From SHVO01 sp041905525 (lineage in GTDB: Bacteria; Pseudomonadota; Alphaproteobacteria; Rhodospirillales; Rhodospirillaceae), in NCBI GenBank assembly GCA_041905525.1, contig JAYRKY010000007.1, positions 62,001-126,000 of the forward strand: a stretch of 64,000 bases of DNA. The letters are read 5' to 3'. A model generated the notes under the pieces. It saw nothing but the letters and a program-made list of their open reading frames with translations. It made no database searches and had not been told where the DNA came from. Below, one piece after another: positions 17,795-25,923 of this stretch (within the stretch, counting starts at the first letter, position 1; the number at the start of each line of letters is the position of its first letter). Made by a program: the position numbers and the translations under genes.

Positions 17795-19596
17795 GCCCGC
17801 TCCTGCGCGGCCGCGACGACCGATTCTGGCGCCGCGGGTTCTGGCGCCGGGCTGGATGTTGAGGTCCCGAAGGGTAGCGTGAAGTGGAAGTTCGACCCTT
17901 CACCCAGGATGCTCTCGACCCCGATCTCGCCGCCCATCAGTGTGGTGAGTCGCTGACTGATCGCGAGGCCGAGACCAACGCCCCCGCCGCGACGCTCGGC
18001 GCTCGCATCGACGCGCGCGAACTCCTCAAATACCTTGCTTCGCTGCTGCGGCGCGATTCCGATTCCTTGGTCCTTCACGCTGAAGCGGACTTCGCCGCGC
18101 TCACCTTCAAGAGCTTCGGCCGAGACGACAATTTCACCTGTCTCCGAGAACTTCACGGCATTGCCGACGAGGTTCGCGAGGATTTGCCGCACGCGCACGG
18201 AATCACCCCGCACGGCCAGGGGAATATTCGGGTCGACGGACGTGACCAGCTTAATCCCTTTCTGCGCCGCCGCCTGGGAGACTGAGGCGACCACATCCTC
18301 GACGATCGACCGAATGGACATGTCGGAACTCTGAATCTCCAACTGCCCGGCATCGATCTTGGCGAAGTCGAGAATGTCGTTGATGACCTTGATGAGCGTT
18401 TGCCCCGCGCCCCGGACGGTCTGCAGCATCGAGCGCTGCCGATCGTCGAGATTGGTGTGCAGAATAAGGTCCACCATTCCAACCACGCCATGCATCGGCG
18501 TGCTGACTTCGTTGTTCATGGCGGCGAGGAATCCCGCTTTGGCGCGCGAAGAGGACGCCGCCTGCGCGCGCGCTTCCTGCAGCGCCACGGTTATCTGATC
18601 GCGCAGGTAGACACGGCCCAGCTCGGAGCCGACCCGTTCGAACGTCAGCTGAAGCAAATCGTCGGCCGCAGCAGGTATCTGCTTCATGAATTCCAGGACG
18701 GCGACGACTTGATTGTCGGCCTTGATCGGAATCGCGAGCACCGAGCCGATGATGTTGCGCGTCATGTCGAAGCGCGTAAGCGAAGGTTCGCCGGCGACAT
18801 CTTCGATCCAAACCGACGCCCCCGTTTCAAGCACCCGCCCCGGTATATCCTCGCCGCGCGCGAAGGACTTGCCGAGCACCGCGGACTTCACGGATTGGTC
18901 GGCGAACAGGTCCTTGGCCAGCGCGAAGGTCGCAATCTCAAGGCGCTCCTTCTCGCCTTGGGACAGGCGGTAGACAAGGCGGATCGGCCAGCCGAGGAAC
19001 GCGCCGATCTCAGCGGAGCCCTGGCGCAGCGCGTCGTAGAAATTCACAGCACGGTTGGCGATGGCGGCGATGCGGTTGGCCAGTTCCACCTGGCGCGTGG
19101 TGAACTCCCGCGTGTCTTCTTTGCGCTGCTCCTCAGACTGATCCTCGACCCACGTGAGGATCGCCGGCTCGCCGCGATAGGAAATCAGCCGATTGGTGAT
19201 GAACGACAGGCGCGGTTTTCCATCTGACGTGCGCAAATGCAGCGAGTACCGGGTCACGCCCCCCTGCCCGCTCACCAGCGCCACCAGCTTGTCGCGGTCG
19301 GCCGGATCGACAAAGAAATCGGCGGTGGACAGTCCCAGCGCACGGCCCTTCGGCATACCGAAAAAGCGCTCGAGGCTTGTATTCGCGAGGAGAATGACAC
19401 CGTCCGAAACACGCGAAATCACCGCGCCGATGGGACTGGTATTTAGAGCCTCCAGAAATGGATCGGTCGCGGGCGCGGCACCTTGCACGCCGGACTCCCG
19501 CCGCGCCGCAGGCGCTTTCCTTGGCTTCACCGCCCCCGATTTCAGTTTTGGCTTGGGCGCCGTTTTTTTTGGTTTTGCCTTCGCCACGCGTCTCAT
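17791..19596 (-). CDS. PAS-GAF histidine kinase lacking the phospho-acceptor His
   Basis: 601 residues from ATG 19596; a longer frame to GTG 19719 lacks support. Order: a basic Lys/Pro-rich tail (1-35, KPKKTAPKPKLK), PAS (about 45-170), GAF-like (about 190-330), dimerisation helix, HATPase. The dimerisation box reads NNEVSTPMHGVVGM where kinases have SHEIRTPMNG; the His position is Asn362 (codon AAC at 18511-18513, one base from His). The ATP site is intact: ILANLVGNAVKF, KDQGIGIAP, GGGVGLGLAISQRL. It may bind ATP but cannot autophosphorylate on the usual His. No response regulator is adjacent. Confidence 0.9.
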   Translation of the reverse strand: MRRVAKAKPKKTAPKPKLKSGAVKPRKAPAARRESGVQGAAPATDPFLEALNTSPIGAVISRVSDGVILLANTSLERFFGMPKGRALGLSTADFFVDPADRDKLVALVSGQGGVTRYSLHLRTSDGKPRLSFITNRLISYRGEPAILTWVEDQSEEQRKEDTREFTTRQVELANRIAAIANRAVNFYDALRQGSAEIGAFLGWPIRLVYRLSQGEKERLEIATFALAKDLFADQSVKSAVLGKSFARGEDIPGRVLETGASVWIEDVAGEPSLTRFDMTRNIIGSVLAIPIKADNQVVAVLEFMKQIPAAADDLLQLTFERVGSELGRVYLRDQITVALQEARAQAASSSRAKAGFLAAMNNEVSTPMHGVVGMVDLILHTNLDDRQRSMLQTVRGAGQTLIKVINDILDFAKIDAGQLEIQSSDMSIRSIVEDVVASVSQAAAQKGIKLVTSVDPNIPLAVRGDSVRVRQILANLVGNAVKFSETGEIVVSAEALEGERGEVRFSVKDQGIGIAPQQRSKVFEEFARVDASAERRGGGVGLGLAISQRLTTLMGGEIGVESILGEGSNFHFTLPFGTSTSSPAPEPAAPESVVAAAQERA

Positions 19597-19888
19597 CACT
19601 CCCTTGTCATCGGGCGCGGTGCGCCCGGAAACTCCCGCGCCGATGGTAACCGGAAGCCGCGTAAAGGTCCGCTGATTTGTAGCCAACTTCCCGTCGAATG
19701 TTGTCCGCCGCAAGAACACGGGGCGTTGACGCGCGTCAGGCGGCTACTTTGGAATTGCCCTCAAGAAAAGGTGAAGTCATGCGACAAAAAGCATACCCGA
19801 GAGGGTTCTAGGAAGTTGGCCGTTCACCCACTAGAATAGACGATCTGGGGAATTCTTGGGGTCGCGGCCTTTGCTGTCCGGGCCGCCC

Positions 19889-20926
19889 ATGGCATGGGAT
19901 CAACGCGTGGCTACAGTCGTCAATCTGGAAACAAGCCGCAGGGCGAAATCTAAGGCGCTCGACGCCCTTGTCGACCTGGTCGAAGACGACCTGCGCGCGG
20001 TCAATCGGACCATCGTCGCGCGGATGCATAGCCCGGTCGCGCTGATCCCTCAACTGGCGGGGCATATCGTCGCCGCCGGCGGGAAGCGCCTGCGCCCCCT
20101 GCTCACGCTGGCCGCAACCAAGCTGTGCGGCTATCAGGGTGAACGTCACGTCAAGCTCGCCACCTGCGTCGAGTTCATCCACACCGCCACGCTGCTGCAT
20201 GACGACGTTGTCGACGACAGCGAATTGCGCCGCGGGCAAAGCAGCGCCAACGCCATCTGGGGGAACCAGTCCAGCGTCCTGGTCGGCGATTTCCTGTTCA
20301 GCCGCGCCTTCGAGTTGATGGTGGAAGACGGATCCTTGAAGGTGCTGCAGATCCTTTCGCGCGCTTCCTCGGTGATCGCGGAGGGTGAAGTCCATCAATT
20401 GCTGACCTCGAACGACACCGAGACCAGCGAAGCGCAGTACCTGGAAGTCATTCAGGCCAAGACCGCCGAGCTTTTCGCCGCCGCCGCGCGGATCGGCGCG
20501 GTCGTCGCCGACCGCCCGGACGTCGAAGAAGAGGCGTTGCGCGTCTACGGCCTGAACCTGGGCATCGCGTTCCAGCTGATCGACGACGTGCTCGATTACT
20601 CGGCGCGCCAGGCCGAGCTGGGCAAAACGGTGGGCGACGACTTCCGCGAAGGCAAGATCACGCTGCCGGTCATTCTCGCGTTCCGCCGGGGTGACGACGG
20701 CGAGCGCGCCTTCTGGAAACGCACGCTTGAGACCCTCGATCAGAAAGACGGCGATCTGGCCCGCGCGATGGAACTGATGAAGGCTCACTCGAGCCTCGCG
20801 GACACGGTCAATCGCGCACGCCACTACGGCGCGGTGGCGCGCGATGCGTTGGGCATCTTCCCGGAGAGCCCGGTGAAGACCTGCCTGCTGGAAATCATCG
20901 ACTTCTGCATCGAGCGCGCCTACTAG
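19889..20926 (+). CDS. ispB: Polyprenyl diphosphate synthase (trans, long chain)
   Basis: 345 residues from ATG 19889; GTG 19907 is an alternative. GGKRLRPLLTL binds IPP, LLHDDVVDDSELRRGQ is the first Asp-rich motif (DDxxD), GDFLFSRAFELM sits in the chain-length region, and FQLIDDVLDY is the second. It condenses IPP units to the ubiquinone side chain, probably C40 or C50; exact length is not readable. Transcribed away from the kinase gene across a 292-bp region. Confidence 0.93.
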   Translation: MAWDQRVATVVNLETSRRAKSKALDALVDLVEDDLRAVNRTIVARMHSPVALIPQLAGHIVAAGGKRLRPLLTLAATKLCGYQGERHVKLATCVEFIHTATLLHDDVVDDSELRRGQSSANAIWGNQSSVLVGDFLFSRAFELMVEDGSLKVLQILSRASSVIAEGEVHQLLTSNDTETSEAQYLEVIQAKTAELFAAAARIGAVVADRPDVEEEALRVYGLNLGIAFQLIDDVLDYSARQAELGKTVGDDFREGKITLPVILAFRRGDDGERAFWKRTLETLDQKDGDLARAMELMKAHSSLADTVNRARHYGAVARDALGIFPESPVKTCLLEIIDFCIERAY

Positions 20927-20938
20927 TCCGAGACGGCG

Positions 20939-21436
20939 ATGGAGATTTCCATCCGCCGCTATACACCCGATGATCTTGATGAAGTGGCGGCCATCTGGCA
21001 CGACGGATGGGCATCCACCGGTATGAACGCGCTGATCGCGCCCCAGAACCTCACCAGCCTTGAGGATTTACGCCAACGTCTTCCCAGGGACATTGCGGGC
21101 GGTTGGGAGGTTTTCGTCGCATGTCGCCGCGCGATCCCCGTCGCGTTTCTGGCCATGAGCCCGAACTACATTCATCAACTCTTCGTCGTGCCCGGCGCGC
21201 AATCGCAAGGCATCGGGAAAACGCTTCTCGATTTCGCGAAGCAATCCTTTCCACAAGGCTTTGCTTTGACGACCCCCACGGCAAGCCTGCGGGCCATCGC
21301 GTTTTACGAGCGCGAGGGGTTGATCGCCGGGCACCGCGACATCCACCCACGGCATGGGCTGGAGCGCATCCACTTCCGCTGGGCGCCGCAGCCTGAAAAG
21401 CCGCCGGCGCTCGGGGAGGCGTCTGGACCCAGCTAA
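20939..21436 (+). CDS. GNAT-family N-acetyltransferase
   Basis: 165 residues. IRRYTPDDLDEVAAIWHDGW is the GNAT start, and LFVVPGAQSQGIGKTLLDFA is motif A for acetyl-CoA (Q-G-x-G), followed by NPTAS-like TASLRAIAFYEREGL. It starts 12 bp after the polyprenyl synthase, so it is in the same operon. Acetyl acceptor unknown. Confidence 0.88.
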   Translation: MEISIRRYTPDDLDEVAAIWHDGWASTGMNALIAPQNLTSLEDLRQRLPRDIAGGWEVFVACRRAIPVAFLAMSPNYIHQLFVVPGAQSQGIGKTLLDFAKQSFPQGFALTTPTASLRAIAFYEREGLIAGHRDIHPRHGLERIHFRWAPQPEKPPALGEASGPS

Positions 21437-21495
21437 AGTCTCTTCCGCACGCCCTTTTTCGGCCCAAGCCCCCTGCCCAGGGCCCGCCCGATCAG

Positions 21496-21501
21496 TATAA
21501 T
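21496..21501 (+). promoter_or_regulatory. Possible -10 element upstream of the exported methyltransferase-like gene
   Basis: A perfect TATAAT lies 37 bp before the ATG. The -35 region 17 bp upstream is poor, so this is a weak prediction. Confidence 0.3.
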
Positions 21502-21537
21502 GCGCTCCCCACTACACCCCAGGGAGGAGATTTTCCT

Positions 21538-22290
21538 ATGAAGTTCCGCACACTGAGCGTCGTCGCACTGGCCGCCGGATTGGCGTTCGGCGCCGCGCAC
21601 GCGCAAACCGTTTCCGACGCCGTAAAAGCCGCCGTGTCCGATGCTGGCCGTCCGGCCGCCGACAAAGACCGCGACGCGACCCGCAAGCCGGCTGAAATCA
21701 CCGCCTTCGCCGGCGTGAAAGCCGGGGACGTGGTGGCCGATATCAATCCGGGCGGCGGTTACTTCACGCGCATTTTTTCCAAGACTGTTGGCGCCAAGGG
21801 CAAGGTCTACGCCGTTGTATCCGATGCAGCCGTCGCAAAGCGTCCGGAAGCGGCCGATGGCGTGAAGGCCATCGCGGCCGATCAAGCGTATGGCGGCAAC
21901 ATCGAAGTCATGATCGCGGATTTCGCGAACCTCAAGACCGCCATGCCGCTCGACGTGGCCTGGACCTCGTGGAACTACCACGACTTCAAGAACCGCGGCG
22001 GATCCTTCACCGCGAACATGAACAAGGCGATCTTCGCGGCCCTTAAGCCGGGTGGCACCTACATCGTGATCGACCACGCCGCCGCCAAGGACGCCGGCGC
22101 GGACGTCACGGAAAAGCTGCACCGCGTCAGCCCCGAGGTCGTGAAGCAGGAAGTGATGGCGGCCGGCTTCAAGCTCGAATCCGAAAGCAACCTGCTGGCC
22201 CATGCGGAAGACAACCACACGAGCCCGGTGTTCGACGGCGCGGTGCGCGGGAAGACCGACTCCTTCCTCCTGAAGTTCCGTAAGCCGTAG
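21538..22290 (+). CDS. Exported class I methyltransferase-like protein (COG4798 type)
   Basis: 250 residues with an N-terminal signal peptide (MKFRTLSVVALAAGLAFGAA, cleavage near AHA-Q). Motif I reads VVADINPGGGYFTRIFS, a Rossmann methyltransferase glycine loop. ALKPGGTYIVIDHAA resembles motif III. A cytoplasmic-type SAM enzyme with a signal peptide is odd because the periplasm lacks SAM; this exported family is known but uncharacterised. GGGAGGAG precedes ATG 21538. A strong terminator follows. Confidence 0.85.
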   Translation: MKFRTLSVVALAAGLAFGAAHAQTVSDAVKAAVSDAGRPAADKDRDATRKPAEITAFAGVKAGDVVADINPGGGYFTRIFSKTVGAKGKVYAVVSDAAVAKRPEAADGVKAIAADQAYGGNIEVMIADFANLKTAMPLDVAWTSWNYHDFKNRGGSFTANMNKAIFAALKPGGTYIVIDHAAAKDAGADVTEKLHRVSPEVVKQEVMAAGFKLESESNLLAHAEDNHTSPVFDGAVRGKTDSFLLKFRKP

Positions 22291-22344
22291 GTCGGCCGCC
22301 CTCGCCGGGGAGACCTTTTCCGGCAAGGGGTTAGGACGAAAATA

Positions 22345-22385
22345 AGGGGCCGGGAAGCGCTTGCGCTACCCGGCCCCTCTGTTTA
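22345..22385 (+). terminator. Rho-independent terminator
   Basis: Arms AGGGGCCGGG (22345-22354) and CCCGGCCCCT (22369-22378), with an inner AGCGC/GCGCT pair in the loop, followed by CTGTTTATAA. It ends the exported methyltransferase-like gene just before the tRNA. Confidence 0.8.
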
Positions 22386-22407
22386 TAAGCACGCCTCGAT
22401 AAAGGAT

Positions 22408-22484
22408 CGGAGCGTAGCTCAGCCTGGTAGAGCACTGCTTTCGGGAGGCAGGGGTCGGAGGTTCAAATCCTCTCGCTCCGACCA
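22408..22484 (+). tRNA. tRNA-Pro (anticodon CGG)
   Basis: 77 nt with encoded CCA. The acceptor arm CGGAGCG pairs with CGCTCCG before ACCA. The anticodon stem CTGCT/GGCAG holds loop TTCGGGA, giving anticodon CGG (reads CCG). The T arm GGAGGTTCAAATCCTC is canonical. It resembles E. coli proK in loop and T arm. A terminator hairpin follows 15 bases downstream. Confidence 0.95.
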
Positions 22485-22498
22485 ATATTAAGCTATTG

Positions 22499-22537
22499 AA
22501 AGGCTGCACTTTTTCCCGAATGGTGCGGCCTTTTTCT
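22499..22537 (+). terminator. Rho-independent terminator after tRNA-Pro
   Basis: Arms AAAGGCTGCAC (22499-22509) and GTGCGGCCTTT (22523-22533), 11 pairs with one T-G wobble, then a T-rich tail TTTTTCTTT. Confidence 0.8.
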
Positions 22538-23099
22538 TTGCCTAGGTACCTCATAGGTACCTCTCGTGCATCTGAGCCTCACGTTACGCTCTGAAGCGGT
22601 CGGCCCCCGCTGTCGGTCCCCTTGCTCTGTCTAACCGCAAGTTTAACCGTGGTTCGGTGTGACGTCGGGGGTAAGCCACCGTCTATTGGAGGTGTTGTCC
22701 TCCCGGGCGTCTGAAAAAAATATAGACGCAAAGACGCCCCGAAGAAGAATTCATCAGTGGCCCGCGAGGGATTACCGGCACGTTCCTGGGAAGCCGCTCC
22801 ATAAGTCGGCACCTACGTTAAGGGTGGGACGCGCACATCTTATGCTTTGCCTATCCAGACGTCCGGAAGGCAAACCTTTGCTGGCTCGCAGAAGCGAACT
22901 CGACGGTGTCTCGATCAAACCGCGCTAACGCCCGCCGGGGCACGCAAAATCCCCTTTGCAGCGATCTCGCTCATCTCTTCCTGTCACACAACAGAAAGGA
23001 AAGCTTCGTTGTAGGTACAAGCGACTGTCATGATGGGCGTATTAGGTTTTGCCCCTTGAAATCGAGCCGCATCCTGCGGCTACGCACAGGGGGACTGAC
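22538..23099. other. 562 bp without a convincing gene, between tRNA-Pro and phoX
   Basis: Short open frames on both strands here overlap one another and have no family signs or good ribosome sites. The stretch holds a tandem TAGGTACCTC repeat (22543-22563), single PHO-like half-sites CTGTCAC (22981-22987) and CTGTCAT (23025-23031) 44 bp apart, and presumably the phoX promoter. Confidence 0.6.
22543..22563. repeat. Tandem 10-bp direct repeat TAGGTACCTC
   Basis: Two identical copies separated by one base, 11-bp period, each containing the palindrome GGTACC. It lies 58 bp downstream of the tRNA-Pro 3' end. It could be a protein-binding site or a remnant of integration; no integrase is present. 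Confidence 0.5.
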
Positions 23100-25037
23100 A
23101 TGATGTTGACTGACGAGCGGCCTGAAGGTTCAAACACCAGCAAGAACGAGTCGATGCGCGAGCTTATCGCGATGTCGCGCCGCCAAGTTTTGGAAGGCGG
23201 TATCGGGGCCGGCATCCTCGCATTCCTCGGGGCCGAGGCTCTCAGTACCGGTCCCGTGTCCGCTCAGGTCGCCTCCCGCTCGGGATTGGGGTTCGCCGCG
23301 GTGCCGGCAAGCGACGCCGATACGCTTATCGTCCCGAACGGCTACACCGCGGAAATCCTCATTCCCTGGGGCCAGCCGATCCTCTCCACGGGCCCGGCAT
23401 GGAAGAAAGACGCCTCAAACACCGCGGCCGAACAGGAACAGCAGATCGGCATGCACCACGACGGCATGCACTACTTCCCTTTGCTCGGCGATAACCGCAG
23501 CAGCCAGCGCGGGCTCCTCGTGGTGAACCACGAGTATGTGGATCCCATTTTGCTTTACACCGACGGCGCCGCGACGATGACGCAAGAGAAGGTGAATAAG
23601 GCGTTGGCAGCTCATGGCGTGACCGTCATCGAGATCGCGCTCATCAACAACAAATGGCAGACCGTCGACAGCCCCTATAATCGCCGCATTACCGGCAACA
23701 CGGCGGTGACGTTCTCGGGTCCCGTGACAGAAGCCCATCCGATGCTTCAGTCGGAGCTCGCCGGCGTTCCGAAAGGCACGCTCAACAATTGCGCCAACGG
23801 CTGGACGCCCTGGAACACCTACTTGACCTGTGAAGAAAACTTCAACGGCTACTTTGGAACGGCCGATACTACGTGGGCGCCGACGGCGCTTGAAACCCGC
23901 TACGGAATCACCGCGGCGGGCGCAGGGTATCGCTGGCATCTTGCCGACCAGCGCTTCGACCTCAGCAAAAATCGAAAAGAAGCCAACCGATTTGGATGGG
24001 TCGTCGAAATCGACCCGTTCGTGCCGACATCGACGCCGGTGAAACGTACCGCGCTCGGCCGCTTCAAACATGAAGGCGCAACTTTTGCCGAATCGCGCGG
24101 TTACGCCGTCGTCTATATGGGCGACGACGAGAACGGCGACTATTTCTACAAGTTCGTGAGCGCCGAACCGTGGCGCGATGTCACCAAGGATTGGTTCCAG
24201 AACGGCAGCCGCACGGCGACCACGGTCCGCAAGAGCCCGCTCGACGCCGGCACGCTGTACGTCGCCAAGTTCGACGCCAACGGCACCGGCCGCTGGCTGC
24301 CTTTGGTTCATGGCCAGGGTGTCCTCACGGTGGCGAATGGCTGGGCCGATCAGGCCGACGTTCTGCTTCGCACGCGCCAGGCCGCCGACGCAGTCGGAGC
24401 GACGAAGATGGATCGCCCCGAGTGGTGCGCTGTTAACCCGCGAACCCAAAACGTTTACCTCTCGCTCACCAACGGATCTGGCTGGGAAGCGCCATCCAGC
24501 CCGAACCCGCGCGCGCCTAATCCCTACGGGCATATTCTCGAGATCGTTCCGACCGGCGGCGATCACACCGACCTGACCATGCGCTGGAGCGTCTATCTCC
24601 TGGCCGGCGATCCTGCTTTCGATCCACTCGTTAAACTCGACGCTTCGAACATTTTCGGATCACCCGACGGCCTTTGGATCGACGACGACGGCCGCATGTG
24701 GATCCAGACCGACATCTCGAACGGCTCGCAGAACCGGACCAATTACGCCAACATCAAGAACAACATGATGCTGGCCGCCGATCCGGCAAACGCCGAGATC
24801 AAGCGCTTTCTCACCGGCCCGCGAGGGTGCGAAATCACGGGTATCACCGTCACGCCAGACCAGCAGACGATGTTCGTCAACATTCAGCATCCCGGCGAGA
24901 CCACGACGGCCTGGGGTACGCCGACGCCGGAAAATCCGCGCCTCGTCAGCAACTGGCCCGACTTCGATCCGGCCGGACGCCCGCGCCCAGCGACAGTCGT
25001 CATCCGGAAAGCCGCGGGCGGAAAAGTCGGCGCGTAA
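23100..25037 (+). CDS. phoX: PhoX-type alkaline phosphatase (Tat-exported)
   Basis: 645 residues from ATG 23100 (AGGGGGA six bases upstream). Residues about 23-55 are a Tat signal: SRRQVLEGGIGAGILAFLG. The mature part has the PhoX/DUF839 pattern: VVNHEYVDP, NNCANGWTPWNTYLTCEENF, FGWVVEIDPF, KRTALGRFKHEGA (metal and substrate Arg/His/Glu) and VYMGDDENGDYFYKFVS. PhoX hydrolyses phosphomonoesters in the periplasm using Ca and Fe. With the downstream TonB receptor and lipoprotein it suggests phosphate scavenging. A strong terminator follows. Confidence 0.92.
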   Translation: MMLTDERPEGSNTSKNESMRELIAMSRRQVLEGGIGAGILAFLGAEALSTGPVSAQVASRSGLGFAAVPASDADTLIVPNGYTAEILIPWGQPILSTGPAWKKDASNTAAEQEQQIGMHHDGMHYFPLLGDNRSSQRGLLVVNHEYVDPILLYTDGAATMTQEKVNKALAAHGVTVIEIALINNKWQTVDSPYNRRITGNTAVTFSGPVTEAHPMLQSELAGVPKGTLNNCANGWTPWNTYLTCEENFNGYFGTADTTWAPTALETRYGITAAGAGYRWHLADQRFDLSKNRKEANRFGWVVEIDPFVPTSTPVKRTALGRFKHEGATFAESRGYAVVYMGDDENGDYFYKFVSAEPWRDVTKDWFQNGSRTATTVRKSPLDAGTLYVAKFDANGTGRWLPLVHGQGVLTVANGWADQADVLLRTRQAADAVGATKMDRPEWCAVNPRTQNVYLSLTNGSGWEAPSSPNPRAPNPYGHILEIVPTGGDHTDLTMRWSVYLLAGDPAFDPLVKLDASNIFGSPDGLWIDDDGRMWIQTDISNGSQNRTNYANIKNNMMLAADPANAEIKRFLTGPRGCEITGITVTPDQQTMFVNIQHPGETTTAWGTPTPENPRLVSNWPDFDPAGRPRPATVVIRKAAGGKVGA

Positions 25038-25055
25038 CCGGCGTCTGAAAAAACA

Positions 25056-25090
25056 AAGGGCGCCCTGCGAGGGGCGCCCTTAACCTTTTC
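25056..25090 (+). terminator. Rho-independent terminator after phoX
   Basis: AAGGGCGCCC (25056-25065) and GGGCGCCCTT (from 25072) with a short TGCGAG loop, then AACCTTTTC. Confidence 0.8.
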
Positions 25091-25144
25091 GGAGACTAGA
25101 TTATCGGCTCAGCCGCTTGAACGGAGCGGTGAGCCGCCGTTCAT

Positions 25145-25504
25145 TTACTTCAGCGAAGCCATCGCCTTCTTCGCGAGCAGCTTCGCCCGTTCCGGGCGGA
25201 CCGCGTCACTCGACGATCCCACGGCAACCAGCGGATTTTCATTCAAGACAAGCACGCGCGCGTAAAGGTTGGCGGCCTCTTCAGCACGGCCGGTTTTCTT
25301 TAGGACGTATGCAAGGTTGAGGAGCTTCATCGCATCGTTCGGATCGGCTTGCAGGCCAGCACGGAGTTCTGCCTCCGCCTTCGACCAATCGCCGCCGGAG
25401 ATCGCGCCCAGCGCAAGGCCTTCACTCTCAACGACATCGCCGGCCAGGGCCGGAGCGGTAGCGAGGAGCAGCGTGGCGGCGCAAGACAGCAGGAGTTTTT
25501 TCAT
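25145..25504 (-). CDS. Small exported TPR-repeat protein
   Basis: 119 residues. The signal peptide MKKLLLSCAATLLLATAPAL ends at ALA-G. About two TPR units follow: WSKAEAELRAGLQADPNDAM and KLLNLAYVLKKTGRAEEAA. ATG 25504 has GGAGGA upstream. TPR proteins scaffold other proteins; partner unknown. It converges with phoX and lies before the TonB receptor's 3' end, on the same strand as that receptor but separated by a terminator. Confidence 0.8.
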   Translation of the reverse strand: MKKLLLSCAATLLLATAPALAGDVVESEGLALGAISGGDWSKAEAELRAGLQADPNDAMKLLNLAYVLKKTGRAEEAANLYARVLVLNENPLVAVGSSSDAVRPERAKLLAKKAMASLK

Positions 25505-25923
25505 AACGTGAGTCCTCCACAAGAAAATCCAATGAACTCACTCTGCGCGCGGATTCCCCGCCGCACAATTACTTTATGATGACGTCAATATGAATTTTGT
25601 ATGACATTTACCCACGGAGTCCGCGCGCGTTCGACCCCAATTTCTGTAGTTATATTAAATAGTTATGAGCACTCACCCGCATAGAAGGGACGGGCTGCCG
25701 GCGGGTCGAAGTGTCACAAATGCGTCCCCTAACGGCAGGCGCCGGCCGCGGGTCGCACTTAAAGAGAAAACCAACACCGACGAAAAGGCGGCGCGGCGCC
25801 GGCGAACACGGGGACGCCAAGCTTCCGGATTCGTTTTCCAATAAAGGCCCGAAAAAAACAAACGCGTCGGAACGGTTTCAACCGTTCCAACGCGTCGCCG
25901 ACGGGTTGTGGTCGACTTGGCTC
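25505..25923. other. 419 bp without a convincing gene
   Basis: Holds the terminator of the TonB receptor operon (25851-25896) and, presumably, the promoter of the TPR gene in the AT-rich 25560-25665 part. Short frames on both strands have no family signs. Confidence 0.6.
25851..25896 (-). terminator. Rho-independent terminator of the TonB receptor operon
   Basis: Long hairpin with arms at 25862-25877 and 25880-25895 (GGAACGGTT/AACCGTTCC core, extended by six pairs past one mismatch), loop TC, followed on the minus strand by TTTGTTTTTTT. Confidence 0.88.

Noticed and set aside
22366..22554. Minus-strand 62-residue frame containing GARGFEPPTP
   Set aside because: It is the antisense of tRNA-Pro; this phrase is a well-known false translation of tRNA genes.
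22659..22928. 89-residue plus-strand frame between tRNA-Pro and phoX
   Set aside because: It is overlapped by an equally long minus-strand frame, has no family pattern and starts with no ribosome site.
22408..25037. Genomic island inserted at tRNA-Pro
   Set aside because: No integrase or 3' tRNA duplication was found downstream; the tandem TAGGTACCTC alone is not enough.
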